Source of the DNA: an uncultured Bacteroidales bacterium
GTDB lineage: Bacteria; Bacteroidota; Bacteroidia; Bacteroidales; F082
Length of the DNA: 64,000 bases
Direction of reading: 5' to 3'
NCBI GenBank assembly: GCA_946185535.1
Contig: CAMHJX010000003.1
Span: 108,305-172,304, forward strand
Position 1 is the stretch's first letter, and each line of letters starts with the position of its first letter. This document shows positions 8,643-17,636 of the stretch, one piece after another. A model generated the notes under the pieces. The model did not search any database. It saw only the letters and a list, made by a program, of their open reading frames with translations, and was not told where the DNA came from. A program made the translations under genes and the position numbers.

Positions 8643-9941
8643 TTATAGTTTAATCTCGACGCCGATGCTCCTGAACTTGTCCGTCGTAATCCCTGGCTTG
8701 TACTCGGGCAGAAGGTTAGTGAAGACCCGAATGCCGTGAAAGATGCCTATCAAGTTGGTGTTGAAACTGACACCCATTTCCAGTTTCCAGGGGTTGAAGA
8801 GTTGCGGGGCTTCGGTACCGACCCAGCCTTCCCAGTTGCTCGACTGGTCGCGGGTGTTGAGTAGTCCCATCATCCGGCGTCCGAAGAAAGCATCCACCGA
8901 AAAACTGTTGTTTCCAGTTTTTCCGAGATAGTAATGAAACTCAACGGGGATGCCAAGATAAAAGCTCATGAGCATGTTTTTTTGAATCGGTGTCTGTCCA
9001 TCGATGCACTCCAAGCCGCCATCATCGGTCAATTTCACTTGATGGTCCAAATACTGGTAATTCAACATGGCTGCCAAGCCGGTGTTCAACCCTAGGTGCT
9101 TGCTGAACCTAAATCCTGTTTGCAACTCCCATGAAAAGGTTCTTGTGTCGGTATGTCTGAAAGGACTCTCAAAATCAATGGGATTAGGGTCAGAGCGATC
9201 GCCTATTGTGGCTCTGAAAGAAATCGAATTGTTCCAAATCTTACGGTGTTCGGTGTATGTTATTTCGCCGTCGACTTCTTTGGTCTTGATTACCCTCACA
9301 TCTGTTTGCTGATAAGGCCAATTATTAGTTGCCTCATAATCATACAATGTAATTTTGCCTCGTAGGATATCGCTGCCGTATTGAAAATTTCCTTCATAAG
9401 TATTCACCACAGCATCACCTTCACCCGAAATGGTATCAATAGTCAATTGGGCTTGGTCCCAAATCTTCATACCTGGCGAGTTTTCCGGATTGGGAATGTG
9501 ATAATGCCGGACATGAAAACTTGAATACATGCAAAGGTTGAGGTTGGTCCAGTCCTCCGGTACAGATGCTGCGGAGGCAACGACATAATCCGCCTCAGCC
9601 GTAGCATTGTTCAAAAGGTTGATTTGCCCGAAGGTCATGGGACCTTCAATCTCCACCACGGTGCCTCGGGGCAACTGTGTGTTTTCAAGGATGGTCAAGG
9701 TTGAGTCTTTGACATTGCAGAGCTGCACATTGTAGGCCCGTGCCGCCAAATCATCTTCGGTGATGATGGCCACGCGGTAGCCGCTGTCGGCCTCGTGGTG
9801 AATGAGATGGACATTCCATCCTGAATAGATTTCCAGCTCGTTGATGCGCTGGTTGATGTTTTGCTCGATGGCGACTTCTTCCTGGGCGAAGCCTATCTGT
9901 GCAGCCAAAAGAATGGCTAATGATAAATAGATGCGTTTCAT
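8643..9941 (-). CDS. Outer-membrane beta-barrel protein with N-terminal GIN-like region
   Basis: A 432-aa envelope protein with signal peptide MKRIYLSLAILLAAQIGFAQ. The start at 9941 is chosen because it gives this clean signal, while the longer frame needs a TTG. Residues about 25-140 resemble the head-GIN/DUF2807 type of beta-solenoid (RINELEIYSGWNVHLIHHE, INLLNNATAEADYVVA). The C-terminal half shows alternating aromatic strands and ends in IGVEIKL, typical of an outer-membrane barrel. It is the last gene of the sigma/anti-sigma operon, 12 bp behind the anti-sigma gene, so it may be the sensor or main output of that ECF circuit. Specific function unknown. Confidence 0.7.
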   Translation of the reverse strand: MKRIYLSLAILLAAQIGFAQEEVAIEQNINQRINELEIYSGWNVHLIHHEADSGYRVAIITEDDLAARAYNVQLCNVKDSTLTILENTQLPRGTVVEIEGPMTFGQINLLNNATAEADYVVASAASVPEDWTNLNLCMYSSFHVRHYHIPNPENSPGMKIWDQAQLTIDTISGEGDAVVNTYEGNFQYGSDILRGKITLYDYEATNNWPYQQTDVRVIKTKEVDGEITYTEHRKIWNNSISFRATIGDRSDPNPIDFESPFRHTDTRTFSWELQTGFRFSKHLGLNTGLAAMLNYQYLDHQVKLTDDGGLECIDGQTPIQKNMLMSFYLGIPVEFHYYLGKTGNNSFSVDAFFGRRMMGLLNTRDQSSNWEGWVGTEAPQLFNPWKLEMGVSFNTNLIGIFHGIRVFTNLLPEYKPGITTDKFRSIGVEIKL

Positions 9942-9953
9942 GATTTCCAAGTT

Positions 9954-10661
9954 TTAATTGAGTTTGATTTCCAAGGCCAGCGATCCGTTTTTCATGTTCG
10001 GGTCTTGCGGCTGACCGAATAAGGTCCTGTCTTCCATGACAGGTTTGGTGAAGAATTCGGGGTCCTTCTGACATTCGTAGCACACCAGGTTGAGGCTCCG
10101 GATGACTCTCCGCTGGGGCTTTTGAACGGCTGAAGGCGTTTCGTTTTCAGTGGGTATGGTGTTGGATCCAATATTCGTAGTGTCATGGGGCTCCGTCGGC
10201 TTGACCTCGGCAAGCATGGGCTGTTCGACCACTTCTTCGATGATTTGTGTCTTTGGCTTCTCTTTCTTCATCGGGGCGTTTTGTGGGACGACGGGTGTCT
10301 CTTCTGCCAAAAATGTTTCGTTAGCAACAGGTCGTTCAAACACGGCATCGTTCGCCTCGGTCTTGCCGGAATCAACGGTTTTTGTTTCTTCAACAAGGAT
10401 TTTCTGTTCCATCTCGGGTTGCTGTTTCGCGCTTGGTTTGACGAGCAGCCAAAGCAGCAGGCATGCCGCTGCCGCGCCCATGGCCCACCAAAGCGGAATG
10501 AGTTTTCTATGCTTGTGCGGCATGGCAACCGTCTTTTCCTCATCGGCAAGACGGTCAATCAGGTCTCCAAGTTCCTTTTGTCGGCGGGCGTTCTTCCCGT
10601 GTTCTTCCAGACTGTCGAGCAGCTGGCGGACTTCCTCGTTCATTTCGTTTTCAGTATTCAT
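9954..10661 (-). CDS. Single-pass membrane anti-sigma-like protein
   Basis: A 235-aa protein with an acidic, helical N-terminal cytosolic part (EEVRQLLDSLEEHGKNARRQ, LGDLIDRLADEE), one membrane segment (LWWAMGAAAACLLLWLLV, about residues 53-70) and a long low-complexity periplasmic region rich in E, K, P and T. That layout, and its position directly after an ECF sigma gene, is what anti-sigma factors look like. No ZAS zinc motif is visible, so assignment rests on topology and context. The barrel protein gene follows in the same operon. Confidence 0.6.
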   Translation of the reverse strand: MNTENEMNEEVRQLLDSLEEHGKNARRQKELGDLIDRLADEEKTVAMPHKHRKLIPLWWAMGAAAACLLLWLLVKPSAKQQPEMEQKILVEETKTVDSGKTEANDAVFERPVANETFLAEETPVVPQNAPMKKEKPKTQIIEEVVEQPMLAEVKPTEPHDTTNIGSNTIPTENETPSAVQKPQRRVIRSLNLVCYECQKDPEFFTKPVMEDRTLFGQPQDPNMKNGSLALEIKLN

Positions 10662-10715
10662 CCTTGTTCCTGTTTATAACTGTTCAATGTTCAATAATAA
10701 CTATAACATTTGACG

Positions 10716-10780
10716 CGGGACACGGGACTTCGGGACACGGGACAAACCAAACGTCTCGCGTCTCGCAGTCTCGCGTCTCG
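10716..10780. repeat. Four 13-bp units at 15-bp spacing, two direct and two inverted
   Basis: CGGGACACGGGAC occurs at 10716 and 10731, and GTCTCGCGTCTCG at 10753 and 10768. Each pair is spaced 15 bp, and the second unit is an imperfect (10/13) reverse complement of the first. The cluster sits between the sigma and anti-sigma genes and would fold into an mRNA hairpin. Confidence 0.7.
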
Positions 10781-10795
10781 TGTCTAATATCTAAT

Positions 10796-11287
10796 TTACA
10801 GTTGCTCATCTTTATGCTGTTTTATGGCTTCACGTAACGACTTGTAGGCGCGCGACAGCGTTGCATACACATGGGTGCTACTCATGCCCGTCGCCTTCTC
10901 GATTTCTTCCACGCTGAGGCCATCCTCATATTTCATCAAGATGGCATCGCGTTGGCGCTGGGGCAGTTGCTCGACGAGTTTTCGGGCCAGTCGGTAGCGT
11001 TCCTCGGTGTCGTCCTGTGGTGGCTCGGCAAGCATCAGGCTCTCTGTATCGATGGGTACCGTGGGCTTCTGTTTCCTAAGCAGGTCGATGCTGCGTCGCT
11101 TCACGATGGTCAGGCTCAACTTTTCCATGTCCTGACTTTTCATCGTCGCGCGTTGTTCCCAGAGTGTGATGACGGCTTCTTGAACGGCATCCGCTGCGCT
11201 GTCGGCATCACCGACGATGCTCTCGGCGGTCCGCTGCAATCGGGGTTGCAGTCGCAGGATGTCTCGTTTGAACTCTTCGGTCGTCAT
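10796..11287 (-). CDS. ECF RNA polymerase sigma factor
   Basis: A sigma-70 family protein of the extracytoplasmic-function type, 163 aa from the ATG at 11287 (MTTEEFKRDILRLQPRLQRT). The longer frame would run into the upstream iterons and is rejected. Region 2 is visible as ESIVGDADSAADAVQEAVITLWEQ and region 4 as LPQRQRDAILMKYEDGLSVEEIEKATGMSSTHVYATLSRAYKSL, a clear helix-turn-helix. It should direct RNA polymerase to envelope-related promoters, held in check by the membrane protein encoded next. It is divergent from the ATPase gene at 11474. Confidence 0.92.
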   Translation of the reverse strand: MTTEEFKRDILRLQPRLQRTAESIVGDADSAADAVQEAVITLWEQRATMKSQDMEKLSLTIVKRRSIDLLRKQKPTVPIDTESLMLAEPPQDDTEERYRLARKLVEQLPQRQRDAILMKYEDGLSVEEIEKATGMSSTHVYATLSRAYKSLREAIKQHKDEQL

Positions 11288-11364
11288 TACCTTCGGTCGT
11301 TTGCTATTATATCGTGGAAACGACCGAAATCTTACATTTTTTTGGAAAAAACTCAGCAAACTTC

Positions 11365-11475
11365 GGAAAAGTGTATATTTCGACCTGTAGTTTTTTCGGA
11401 AAAGTGTATTTCTTTTGTTGCTATTTATGCGGAAAAGTGTATTTTTGCAGGTGAAAAATTATAGGAAAAGTGTAT
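11365..11475 (+). repeat. Four exact 33-bp iterons (GGAAAAGTGTAT) ending at the ATPase start codon
   Basis: The 12-mer GGAAAAGTGTAT occurs at 11365, 11398, 11431 and 11464, each exactly 33 bp apart with no mismatch, while the intervening 21 bp differ. The last copy overlaps the ATG at 11474. A promoter fits inside units 2-3: TTTG 11414-11417 and TATTTTTG 11440-11447. The array looks like a multi-site operator. Confidence 0.9.
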
Positions 11476-12823
11476 GTTAAGAAGAAAAGTTCAAACAGAA
11501 ATCGCTGAATATCTTGATAATGGGTCTGAAAAGATACTGATTCTCGATGGAGCACGACAGATAGGAAAGTCCTATATCATTAGACATGAAGGGAAAAAGC
11601 GTTTCAAGAATTACATCGAGATTGATTTGTATGAGGATAAGAAAGGCGACCGGCTTTTTGAAGGTACCCGTAATAAAGAAGACTTTTACCTCCGGCTCAG
11701 CACCATTGCCGGCAACCGATTGGGTGAGAAATCAAACACATTGGTGTTTTTGGATGAGATACAAGCCTATCCCGACATGCTCACCCTTTTGAAATTCTTG
11801 CGTCAAGATGATAGGTTTACTTATATCGTCAGCGGTTCGCAGTTGGGGATTGCGTTAAACGAGACGCTTTCAAAGCCTGGTGGGAGAATCAAGGTGGTGA
11901 AAATGTTTCAGCTTGATTTTGAGGAGTTTCTATGGGCTAACAATGTAGGAGAAGAGTTTATCAATCATGCACGACAGAGTTATATGCAAAGAGTCTCATT
12001 GGACGAACCGTTGCATAATCGAATGATGGACTTGTTCAAAAAATATCTATTGGTCGGGGGGCTACCTGATGCCGTGAACAAGTTCATAGAGACACATAAT
12101 ATTGTCGAAGTGAGATCGGCACAAAAGGATGTCTATGAACTTTACAAGGGCGATGCGAGCCAGTACGACAAAGAACGGAAATTGGTCATTGAGCGCATAT
12201 ATGAGTTGGTGCCCTCCTATCTTGAGAACAAAAAGAAACGGGTTCATTTCAACCAGATAGAGAACAAGAAACAGGCAAGAGCATGGCAGTATCAAGCTGA
12301 GTTTGAGTATCTTGTGAAAAGCGGTATCTGCAACGAGGTGAAGGCCGTCTCCAACCCAAGGTTCCCGCTTGTGGAATCGGAGAGCAAGAACCTGCTGAAA
12401 CTGTATCTGAACGATGTGGGGCTGTTGACGCGGCTTCTTTATCAGTATAGTATTTCCGCCATCATGAATGATGAAAAAAGCGTTAACTTGGGTTCGGTAT
12501 ATGAATCGGTGGTGTGCAGCGAACTTGTTGCACACGGCTTCCCGCTGTTCTATTATGACAATAAGAAAAAAGGCGAGGTTGAGTTCCTTGTAAACGACTA
12601 TGACCTGCTTTCGGTGGTTCCTGTCGAAGTGAAGTCGGGGAAGGATTACAACATACATGCCTTGTTGGATGCTTTTGTCTCTACACCGGACTATCACATC
12701 AAGCAGGGCTTTGTGTTATCAAACGAACGAGAAGTCACACAAAACGGGAAAGTGACTTACCTTCCCGTTTATTTTGTCATGTTTTTTATTCCCTCAACGC
12801 CACCTGAAAAGATGATAGTGTGA
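11474..12823 (+). CDS. AAA-family ATPase with DUF4143 C-terminal domain
   Basis: A 449-aa cytosolic P-loop ATPase. Walker A is GARQIGKSY (residues about 27-35) and Walker B LVFLDEIQAYPDML (about 92-105); a sensor-like SGSQLGI follows. The C-terminal half contains the DUF4143 region, a PD-(D/E)XK-like fold, with GSVYESVVCSELVAHG and GEVEFLVNDY...VPVEVKSGKDYN. The E and K in VEVKSG are the expected nuclease-like residues. Family members are widespread single-gene accessory loci whose function is unproven. The gene has no operon partner and starts within the fourth iteron, which points to tight autoregulation (inference). Confidence 0.88.
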   Translation: MLRRKVQTEIAEYLDNGSEKILILDGARQIGKSYIIRHEGKKRFKNYIEIDLYEDKKGDRLFEGTRNKEDFYLRLSTIAGNRLGEKSNTLVFLDEIQAYPDMLTLLKFLRQDDRFTYIVSGSQLGIALNETLSKPGGRIKVVKMFQLDFEEFLWANNVGEEFINHARQSYMQRVSLDEPLHNRMMDLFKKYLLVGGLPDAVNKFIETHNIVEVRSAQKDVYELYKGDASQYDKERKLVIERIYELVPSYLENKKKRVHFNQIENKKQARAWQYQAEFEYLVKSGICNEVKAVSNPRFPLVESESKNLLKLYLNDVGLLTRLLYQYSISAIMNDEKSVNLGSVYESVVCSELVAHGFPLFYYDNKKKGEVEFLVNDYDLLSVVPVEVKSGKDYNIHALLDAFVSTPDYHIKQGFVLSNEREVTQNGKVTYLPVYFVMFFIPSTPPEKMIV

Positions 12824-12872
12824 TTTTTAGTGCAAGCGCTTTCGATGGCTTAGGAGTAACTATGAAGTATGT

Positions 12873-13475
12873 TTAGAACCGATGCTCATAACCCATTGTA
12901 AGAAAGGTACCGAAGAAACCTCCATAAAAAGAGGATTGGCCTTTTTCGGTTACATGGTTGGCACATAATTGACTTTGCATGCCTATACGGAGACGATCAT
13001 TTTCGGATAGTCGTATACGACCGCCCAATTCCACTTCTGGGCCTATACCAAAGTTGATAGTCTCGTTGGCATCATAGCGTGTGTTCGTCGCGCGTTCCAC
13101 AAAAAGTCCTGCATTGACATAAAACCATTTATGTGTGAATTCGGCACGCACGGGAACGCGGATGAAATGCCGTAGTCCTTCCCTGTGGTCGTCTGGAATA
13201 ATATAACCGCCTTCGGAAAAGCCCCATCGGTAATTATACTCAACACCAGCCAGCAACGACCAATGCTCGTTGAAACTGACTTTGGCGTCCACTCCTGCAT
13301 TCGCGTGATAGACCTCATCTAATAGTCTTACCGAACCATCCAATACATATCCTATTTTTGTATAAGGAATAATCGACCATTCTTTCGTGTCCTGTGCCTT
13401 TGCCGTAAAGCAGCAAAGGAAAGCGATGGCCATTGTGGCCAAAATCCGCTTATTGAAACTTTTTATCGTTTTCAT
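12873..13475 (-). CDS. Outer-membrane beta-barrel protein of unknown function
   Basis: A 200-aa envelope protein. The start at 13475 gives signal peptide MKTIKSFNKRILATMAIAFL...AKAQ; the longer frame adds a charged extension and is rejected. After the signal, alternating polar and aromatic strands (WSIIPYTKIGYVLDGSV, HWSLLAGVEYNYRWGF, WFYVNAGLFVERAT) end in LTMGYEHRF, a terminal Phe typical of barrel insertion. A Bacteroidota promoter element TACTTTTG lies on the minus strand at 13502-13509. It converges with the ATPase gene. No specific substrate or partner is suggested by neighbours. Confidence 0.65.
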   Translation of the reverse strand: MKTIKSFNKRILATMAIAFLCCFTAKAQDTKEWSIIPYTKIGYVLDGSVRLLDEVYHANAGVDAKVSFNEHWSLLAGVEYNYRWGFSEGGYIIPDDHREGLRHFIRVPVRAEFTHKWFYVNAGLFVERATNTRYDANETINFGIGPEVELGGRIRLSENDRLRIGMQSQLCANHVTEKGQSSFYGGFFGTFLTMGYEHRF

Positions 13476-13785
13476 AGTTGTATGATTTTGAATTGCACTG
13501 ACAAAAGTATGCAAAAAAATGCTTGTCAAGGGGTTTTCGGGAGGCCTAAAAATTCTGTCCATGCTTTTTTTGATTGTAAAATCTTATTTCTTTGACAATC
13601 AACAATATGAATACGATATGGACAAAATTTTGTCCCTATAAAAATTAGTAAAGAAAGGAATCAGATGGCTTTAAACTGTGTTCCAAGCATCACATTTCAA
13701 GGTCTTTGGTGGCTTTATCCATATAATAAAAGCCATCTAACGGTAACATTAGACGGCTTTAAGATCACCAAATAATTACTTTAGA
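13476..13785. other. Intergenic region with promoter and terminator
   Basis: This 310-bp gap holds the promoter of the barrel gene (minus-strand TACTTTTG at 13502-13509) and the terminator of the DUF1573 gene (13729-13760). I see no open frame or structured RNA in the rest. Confidence 0.5.
13729..13760 (-). terminator. Terminator after the DUF1573 gene
   Basis: AAAGCCATCTAA and TTAGACGGCTTT form a 12-bp stem with one mismatch around an 8-nt loop, 25 bp after the stop codon. On the minus strand it is followed by TTTATTATA. Confidence 0.7.
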
Positions 13786-14244
13786 TCAGTTCTTGTTGAC
13801 GGGAGAACCGTTGCCGAAACCGTTTGTCTTCTCAGGGAGGACTTCGGTGGTTTGGTCTAGCACTCGGCCCTTGATGCGAAGCACAACTGTGGGATTGTTG
13901 ACGGCGTTGGAGGTCACGGTCACAGTCTTGTTGATGATGCCGGGACGGTTGGTGCGGTAGGTCACCTTGATGATGTCTGACTCGCCTGGGAGGATGGGTT
14001 CCTGAGGCCAGGAAGGGATAGTGCAGCCGCAACTTGACTTTGGTTTCTGAATCAGCAGGGGCTCGTTGCCTGTGTTGGTGAAACGGAATTCGCATTTGCC
14101 GTTGCCGTTGAAAGGCACATCGCCATAGTCGTGAACGACTTTCTCAAATTCGATTTCAGGACCGCTCTGGGTCTTTGCGTCTTGCGCCTTGGCCGCTCCT
14201 GCCATAAGGAGCATGATGCCAAGCAGATAAATCATTTTCTTCAT
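13786..14244 (-). CDS. DUF1573 domain-containing secreted protein
   Basis: A 152-aa exported protein with signal peptide MKKMIYLLGIMLLMAGAAKAQ. The DUF1573 immunoglobulin-like fold is recognisable from VVHDYGDVPFNGNGKCEFRF, NTGNEPLLIQKPKSSCGCT and the following strands up to VVLRIKGRVL. These small proteins are common in the Bacteroidota periplasm or surface and their biochemical role is not settled. The SCGCT motif with two close cysteines is the conserved signature. It has its own terminator and appears monocistronic. Confidence 0.88.
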   Translation of the reverse strand: MKKMIYLLGIMLLMAGAAKAQDAKTQSGPEIEFEKVVHDYGDVPFNGNGKCEFRFTNTGNEPLLIQKPKSSCGCTIPSWPQEPILPGESDIIKVTYRTNRPGIINKTVTVTSNAVNNPTVVLRIKGRVLDQTTEVLPEKTNGFGNGSPVNKN

Positions 14245-14467
14245 TTTGTTATGATTTTAAAATGTGAATAATAAGTGATTTGTGTTTTAGGGTGATACTT
14301 TGTTTTACACTTCGTAATGGAAATGATGCTGCGAAACTACCGCCTTTGTCAAGCGGTCGGACAAACATTCCAAACAAATCTGAGTATAAATCAATGTAAA
14401 ATACTGAAAACTAATACGATAGTTCAATGCCTATTCCGAACATTATTTGGAAAAAGTCCAGGTTTTT

Positions 14468-15880
14468 TTAACCTTCTTCCATCTTTTTCCGTCGGCGCCC
14501 GCGTATTTTATCCACCATATTGACGGTGGTTCCAAGGTAATCCGCTTCCTCTTGGCGCGAGAGTTTGAAATAAGAGAGGATGTAGGATTTCCGCTCGTCC
14601 TCGTCCAAGTCGGGGTATTTCTGCTGAAGGGTTTCCACAAGCTCTGGGTAAAGCTGGTCAACCACTTCCAGCATGGCTTCCCAATGGTCTTTGTCGTCAT
14701 AAACGGAGGTCTCCAAATCCTTGAGAAGATTGGCTTTTTTGTTGCTGTTCAGATAATTGTCCAACAACAACATGATACGCTGTTCCTTCATCAAAGCCTC
14801 CGAAAGGCGGTCGGCATAATCCTGTTGGATTTGCTCATGCTCGGCGTGCTTTTGTGCCAAGTCTTTGTTCTGCTGCTTGAAGTGGAACAGCTCGGCATTG
14901 ATTTCGGCCTCGCGCTTGCGTCGCCTTGCCAAGCGGATTTGCGAAACCAACAACGCAGCCAAGACCAAAATCGCTACCAAACTGACAATGACGATGATGC
15001 GTTGCTTGATGATGATTTTCCGATTCAACTCGTTCTGCATCACCTCGCTGTCGTATTTATGGCTGATAAGTGCAAGATTGTTCTCCTGTTGCTCTATTTC
15101 TTTTAGATTGTTGCCTTCTTCGTACAAACATCCATATTTGCAAGCGGTTTCATAATCGCCGAGTTCTTCGGCATAATCGGACAAGACACCGTAATAGAAC
15201 CAAGTATCCTCGTTAGGCTCTGTTTGGGACACAAGTTCCTCCAAACGGCTGTAATAATAATCAGCAGAATCCAAGTTGCCGGACTCATAGAAGATGTTCC
15301 CCATGTCATGATAATAATACATCAGCAAGTTGTCGTCAGCATCTGCAATCGAAGCTTGCCAAAACTGGCTAAGGTAGTTGGCCGACTTTTCGTAATCCCC
15401 CGCATTGAAATACATGACATGAAAGGCTGACAAGCAGTCGCGCTTTGCTTCCAATGACCCGCTTTGTTCGGCATACTCTAGGGCCTGATCCAAATAATAT
15501 GCTGAACTATCAAATTGTCCATGGTACTGATAGAAATCGCCCAACTCCCTCAATGCCTCGGCTCGGTCGGCATAGTCTTCGCCAAAGCCCTCGGCAGCAG
15601 CCTTCAACAACGAAACAACTTCTTCTTTGTCAGCATAGTAGCCCAAGCATTGCGCAATATGATACCGTGCATGAGCCACCGTCAGAGTTTGATTCGCCAT
15701 AAGGCCGTAATGCTCCGCTTCTTTAAACAAGCGCATGGCCTCCACCTTTTTGCCTGAATCCAACTGAATACGAGCGTTTTCCAAGGCATCTTGGGCAGTT
15801 TGCTTCACATCACGGGATGTAGGATGGCAAGCCGCCAACAATGTGACAAGGAAAAACAAAACCAGATGATGCAGTTTCAT
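14468..15880 (-). CDS. TPR lipoprotein with transmembrane segment, coiled coil and C-terminal HTH
   Basis: A 470-aa membrane regulator typical of Bacteroidota. From ATG 15880 it begins with a lipoprotein-like signal (MKLHHLVLFFLVTLLAAC). Helical TPR-type repeats occupy residues about 25-255 (ARIQLDSGKKVEAMRLFKEA, ALRELGDFYQYHGQFDSSAY). A membrane segment IIVIVSLVAILVLAALLV at about 280-297 is followed by a long coiled coil, and the C-terminus has a helix-turn-helix LSRQEEADYLGTTVNMVDKIRGRRRKK. The layout implies extracytoplasmic sensing coupled to a cytoplasmic DNA-binding tail. Target genes are unknown. It stands alone between the DUF1573 gene and the Trk genes. Confidence 0.75.
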   Translation of the reverse strand: MKLHHLVLFFLVTLLAACHPTSRDVKQTAQDALENARIQLDSGKKVEAMRLFKEAEHYGLMANQTLTVAHARYHIAQCLGYYADKEEVVSLLKAAAEGFGEDYADRAEALRELGDFYQYHGQFDSSAYYLDQALEYAEQSGSLEAKRDCLSAFHVMYFNAGDYEKSANYLSQFWQASIADADDNLLMYYYHDMGNIFYESGNLDSADYYYSRLEELVSQTEPNEDTWFYYGVLSDYAEELGDYETACKYGCLYEEGNNLKEIEQQENNLALISHKYDSEVMQNELNRKIIIKQRIIVIVSLVAILVLAALLVSQIRLARRRKREAEINAELFHFKQQNKDLAQKHAEHEQIQQDYADRLSEALMKEQRIMLLLDNYLNSNKKANLLKDLETSVYDDKDHWEAMLEVVDQLYPELVETLQQKYPDLDEDERKSYILSYFKLSRQEEADYLGTTVNMVDKIRGRRRKKMEEG

Positions 15881-16151
15881 GGGGACAAAAATAAACAAGA
15901 TCTCGTTTCAGCATCACAAAACTACCACTTTTGACAAGCGGTTGAAAGGGCAGTCCAAACTTTTTCAAGGTTTTTGAAATGTAATAATTTGTAAATGAAT
16001 TAGTTGAAAGTTTATTCGTTCCAAACTTTTTTCGGTGAAAGTTCAAGGATTTTGGATTAAAGTGTTGGTAACAGACAGCAATTTCTGAAGAAAAGTGTTG
16101 CTAAAAAAGCATCGGCAAACTCTCCAAGGTCCTTTGCCTTTACGCGTGTTT

Positions 16152-17615
16152 TTAATTCTTCCAGAATCCCCTCGAAAGCAAAGTAATCAGCGAGAACAGT
16201 TCCACCCTGCCAAGGATCATCATAAGCATGAGTATCCATTTGGAGGCCAAGGGGAAAGCAACATACGAGCCGCCAGGTCCCACCTGCCCGATACCCGTGC
16301 CTACATTGCTCAAAGTGGCTATCGACGCGCCTATGGCGGTGTTGAAATCAGTCCCCGTGAAGAGTAAAACGACGACCCCTATAAGGAAAACGAGAAAATA
16401 GATGAAAATGAAGGATACATTCTTATAAACACCGCTGGTCGAGATGGACTTCCCGTTGACTTTCACGGGCAGCACGGCATTGGGGTGGATGATACGCTTC
16501 AACTCCAACACTGAGTTTTTAACGAAAATCAGATGACGGAAAATCTTGACACCGCCAGCCGTGGAGCCTGAGCAACCACCGATGAACATCAGCAAGAACA
16601 AGATAATCCATAGGAAAACAGGCCATGCTGTATAATCGCTAATGAAAAAGCCTGTGGTGGTGAATGCGGAGATGACGCTGAAGAACGATTCGCGGAAAGC
16701 AGTACCAAAGCTCTTGTTGCAACCGAACAGCAGTACCAGACCGATACCGATACCTAAGAAAATGGTATAAAGCAAGAAAGTCTTGAACTCTTGGTTTTTT
16801 AGGATGGCGAACGACTTCCAACTCATCGAAAGCAAGAGCAACGAGAAGTTGCAGCCCGACAGTACCATGAAGACGCTTACCACGACTTGGGAATAGTTGG
16901 AAAAGGCACCGAGACTCTCTGTCCGTGTAGAGAAGCCGCCCGAACTGATGGTACTCATCGAATGGCAGAGTGCATCATAGAAGTCCATGTCGCCGAAATA
17001 GAGTAGTACGGTTTCCAGCAGGGTGAAAAACAGATACATTCCCCAAATACGCCTCACGGTATGCATAATGCGGGGATGCAACTTGTCGTAGTTGATGCCA
17101 TTGATTTCGGCCACAAAGAGTTGCATGCCACTCATGCTCAGATAAGGCAAGATGGCGATGGTGAACACGATGATGGCCAAGCCGCCAATCCATTGCGTCA
17201 TGCTGCGCCAGAGGAGGATGTCTTTCGGGATAGATTCGATGCGGGTGAGGATGGTGGATCCCGTGGTGGTGAAGCCCGACAAGGCCTCGAAGAAGCCATC
17301 CGTGAAGTTGGGCACACTCTTGCTGAGCAAGAATGGCATGGCTCCGAAGAGTGAGAGCACGAGCCAAGAGATGCAGACGACATACACGCCGTCGCGTGAA
17401 CTGGTCTTGTCGTTTTTGTGGTTGCGCGTGGCAATGAGCAGGATGAAACCTGTCAGCAGGGTGATGAGAGCCGAGAAGGGCATACTGAAGGCATACAGCC
17501 CGTGGTGGAGATAAGTCACGGGGAGTACCGTCAGCATGAAGAAACCTTCGATGAGCAGCAACTGGCCTTCAATGCGGAGGACTAAAGGATGGTTTATTTT
17601 AGTTTTCCACTTCAT
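16152..17615 (-). CDS. trkH: Trk/Ktr-type potassium uptake membrane subunit
   Basis: A 487-aa integral membrane protein of the TrkH/KtrB superfamily, which forms the K+ translocation pore. Four membrane-pore-membrane repeats are seen; the selectivity-filter glycines appear in ALSGFTTTGSTIL, STISSGGFSTRTES, SAFTTTGFFISD and ATLSNVGTGIGQVGP. GGCSGSTAGGVKIFR is a further hallmark. It is co-transcribed with trkA just upstream (93-bp gap holding a 66-bp inverted repeat). Length and motifs are complete, so a functional transporter is expected. Confidence 0.93.
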   Translation of the reverse strand: MKWKTKINHPLVLRIEGQLLLIEGFFMLTVLPVTYLHHGLYAFSMPFSALITLLTGFILLIATRNHKNDKTSSRDGVYVVCISWLVLSLFGAMPFLLSKSVPNFTDGFFEALSGFTTTGSTILTRIESIPKDILLWRSMTQWIGGLAIIVFTIAILPYLSMSGMQLFVAEINGINYDKLHPRIMHTVRRIWGMYLFFTLLETVLLYFGDMDFYDALCHSMSTISSGGFSTRTESLGAFSNYSQVVVSVFMVLSGCNFSLLLLSMSWKSFAILKNQEFKTFLLYTIFLGIGIGLVLLFGCNKSFGTAFRESFFSVISAFTTTGFFISDYTAWPVFLWIILFLLMFIGGCSGSTAGGVKIFRHLIFVKNSVLELKRIIHPNAVLPVKVNGKSISTSGVYKNVSFIFIYFLVFLIGVVVLLFTGTDFNTAIGASIATLSNVGTGIGQVGPGGSYVAFPLASKWILMLMMILGRVELFSLITLLSRGFWKN

Positions 17616-17636
17616 TACATTATTTCTAGTTCGGCC

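Noticed and set aside
11365-11475. CRISPR array
   Set aside because: Repeat unit is only 12 bp with 21-bp spacers and there are no cas genes; the start codon lies in the last unit, which fits an operator array.
16057-16239. 60-aa frame between the TPR lipoprotein and trkH
   Set aside because: Overlaps the 3' end of trkH in another frame, no promoter or recognisable motif.
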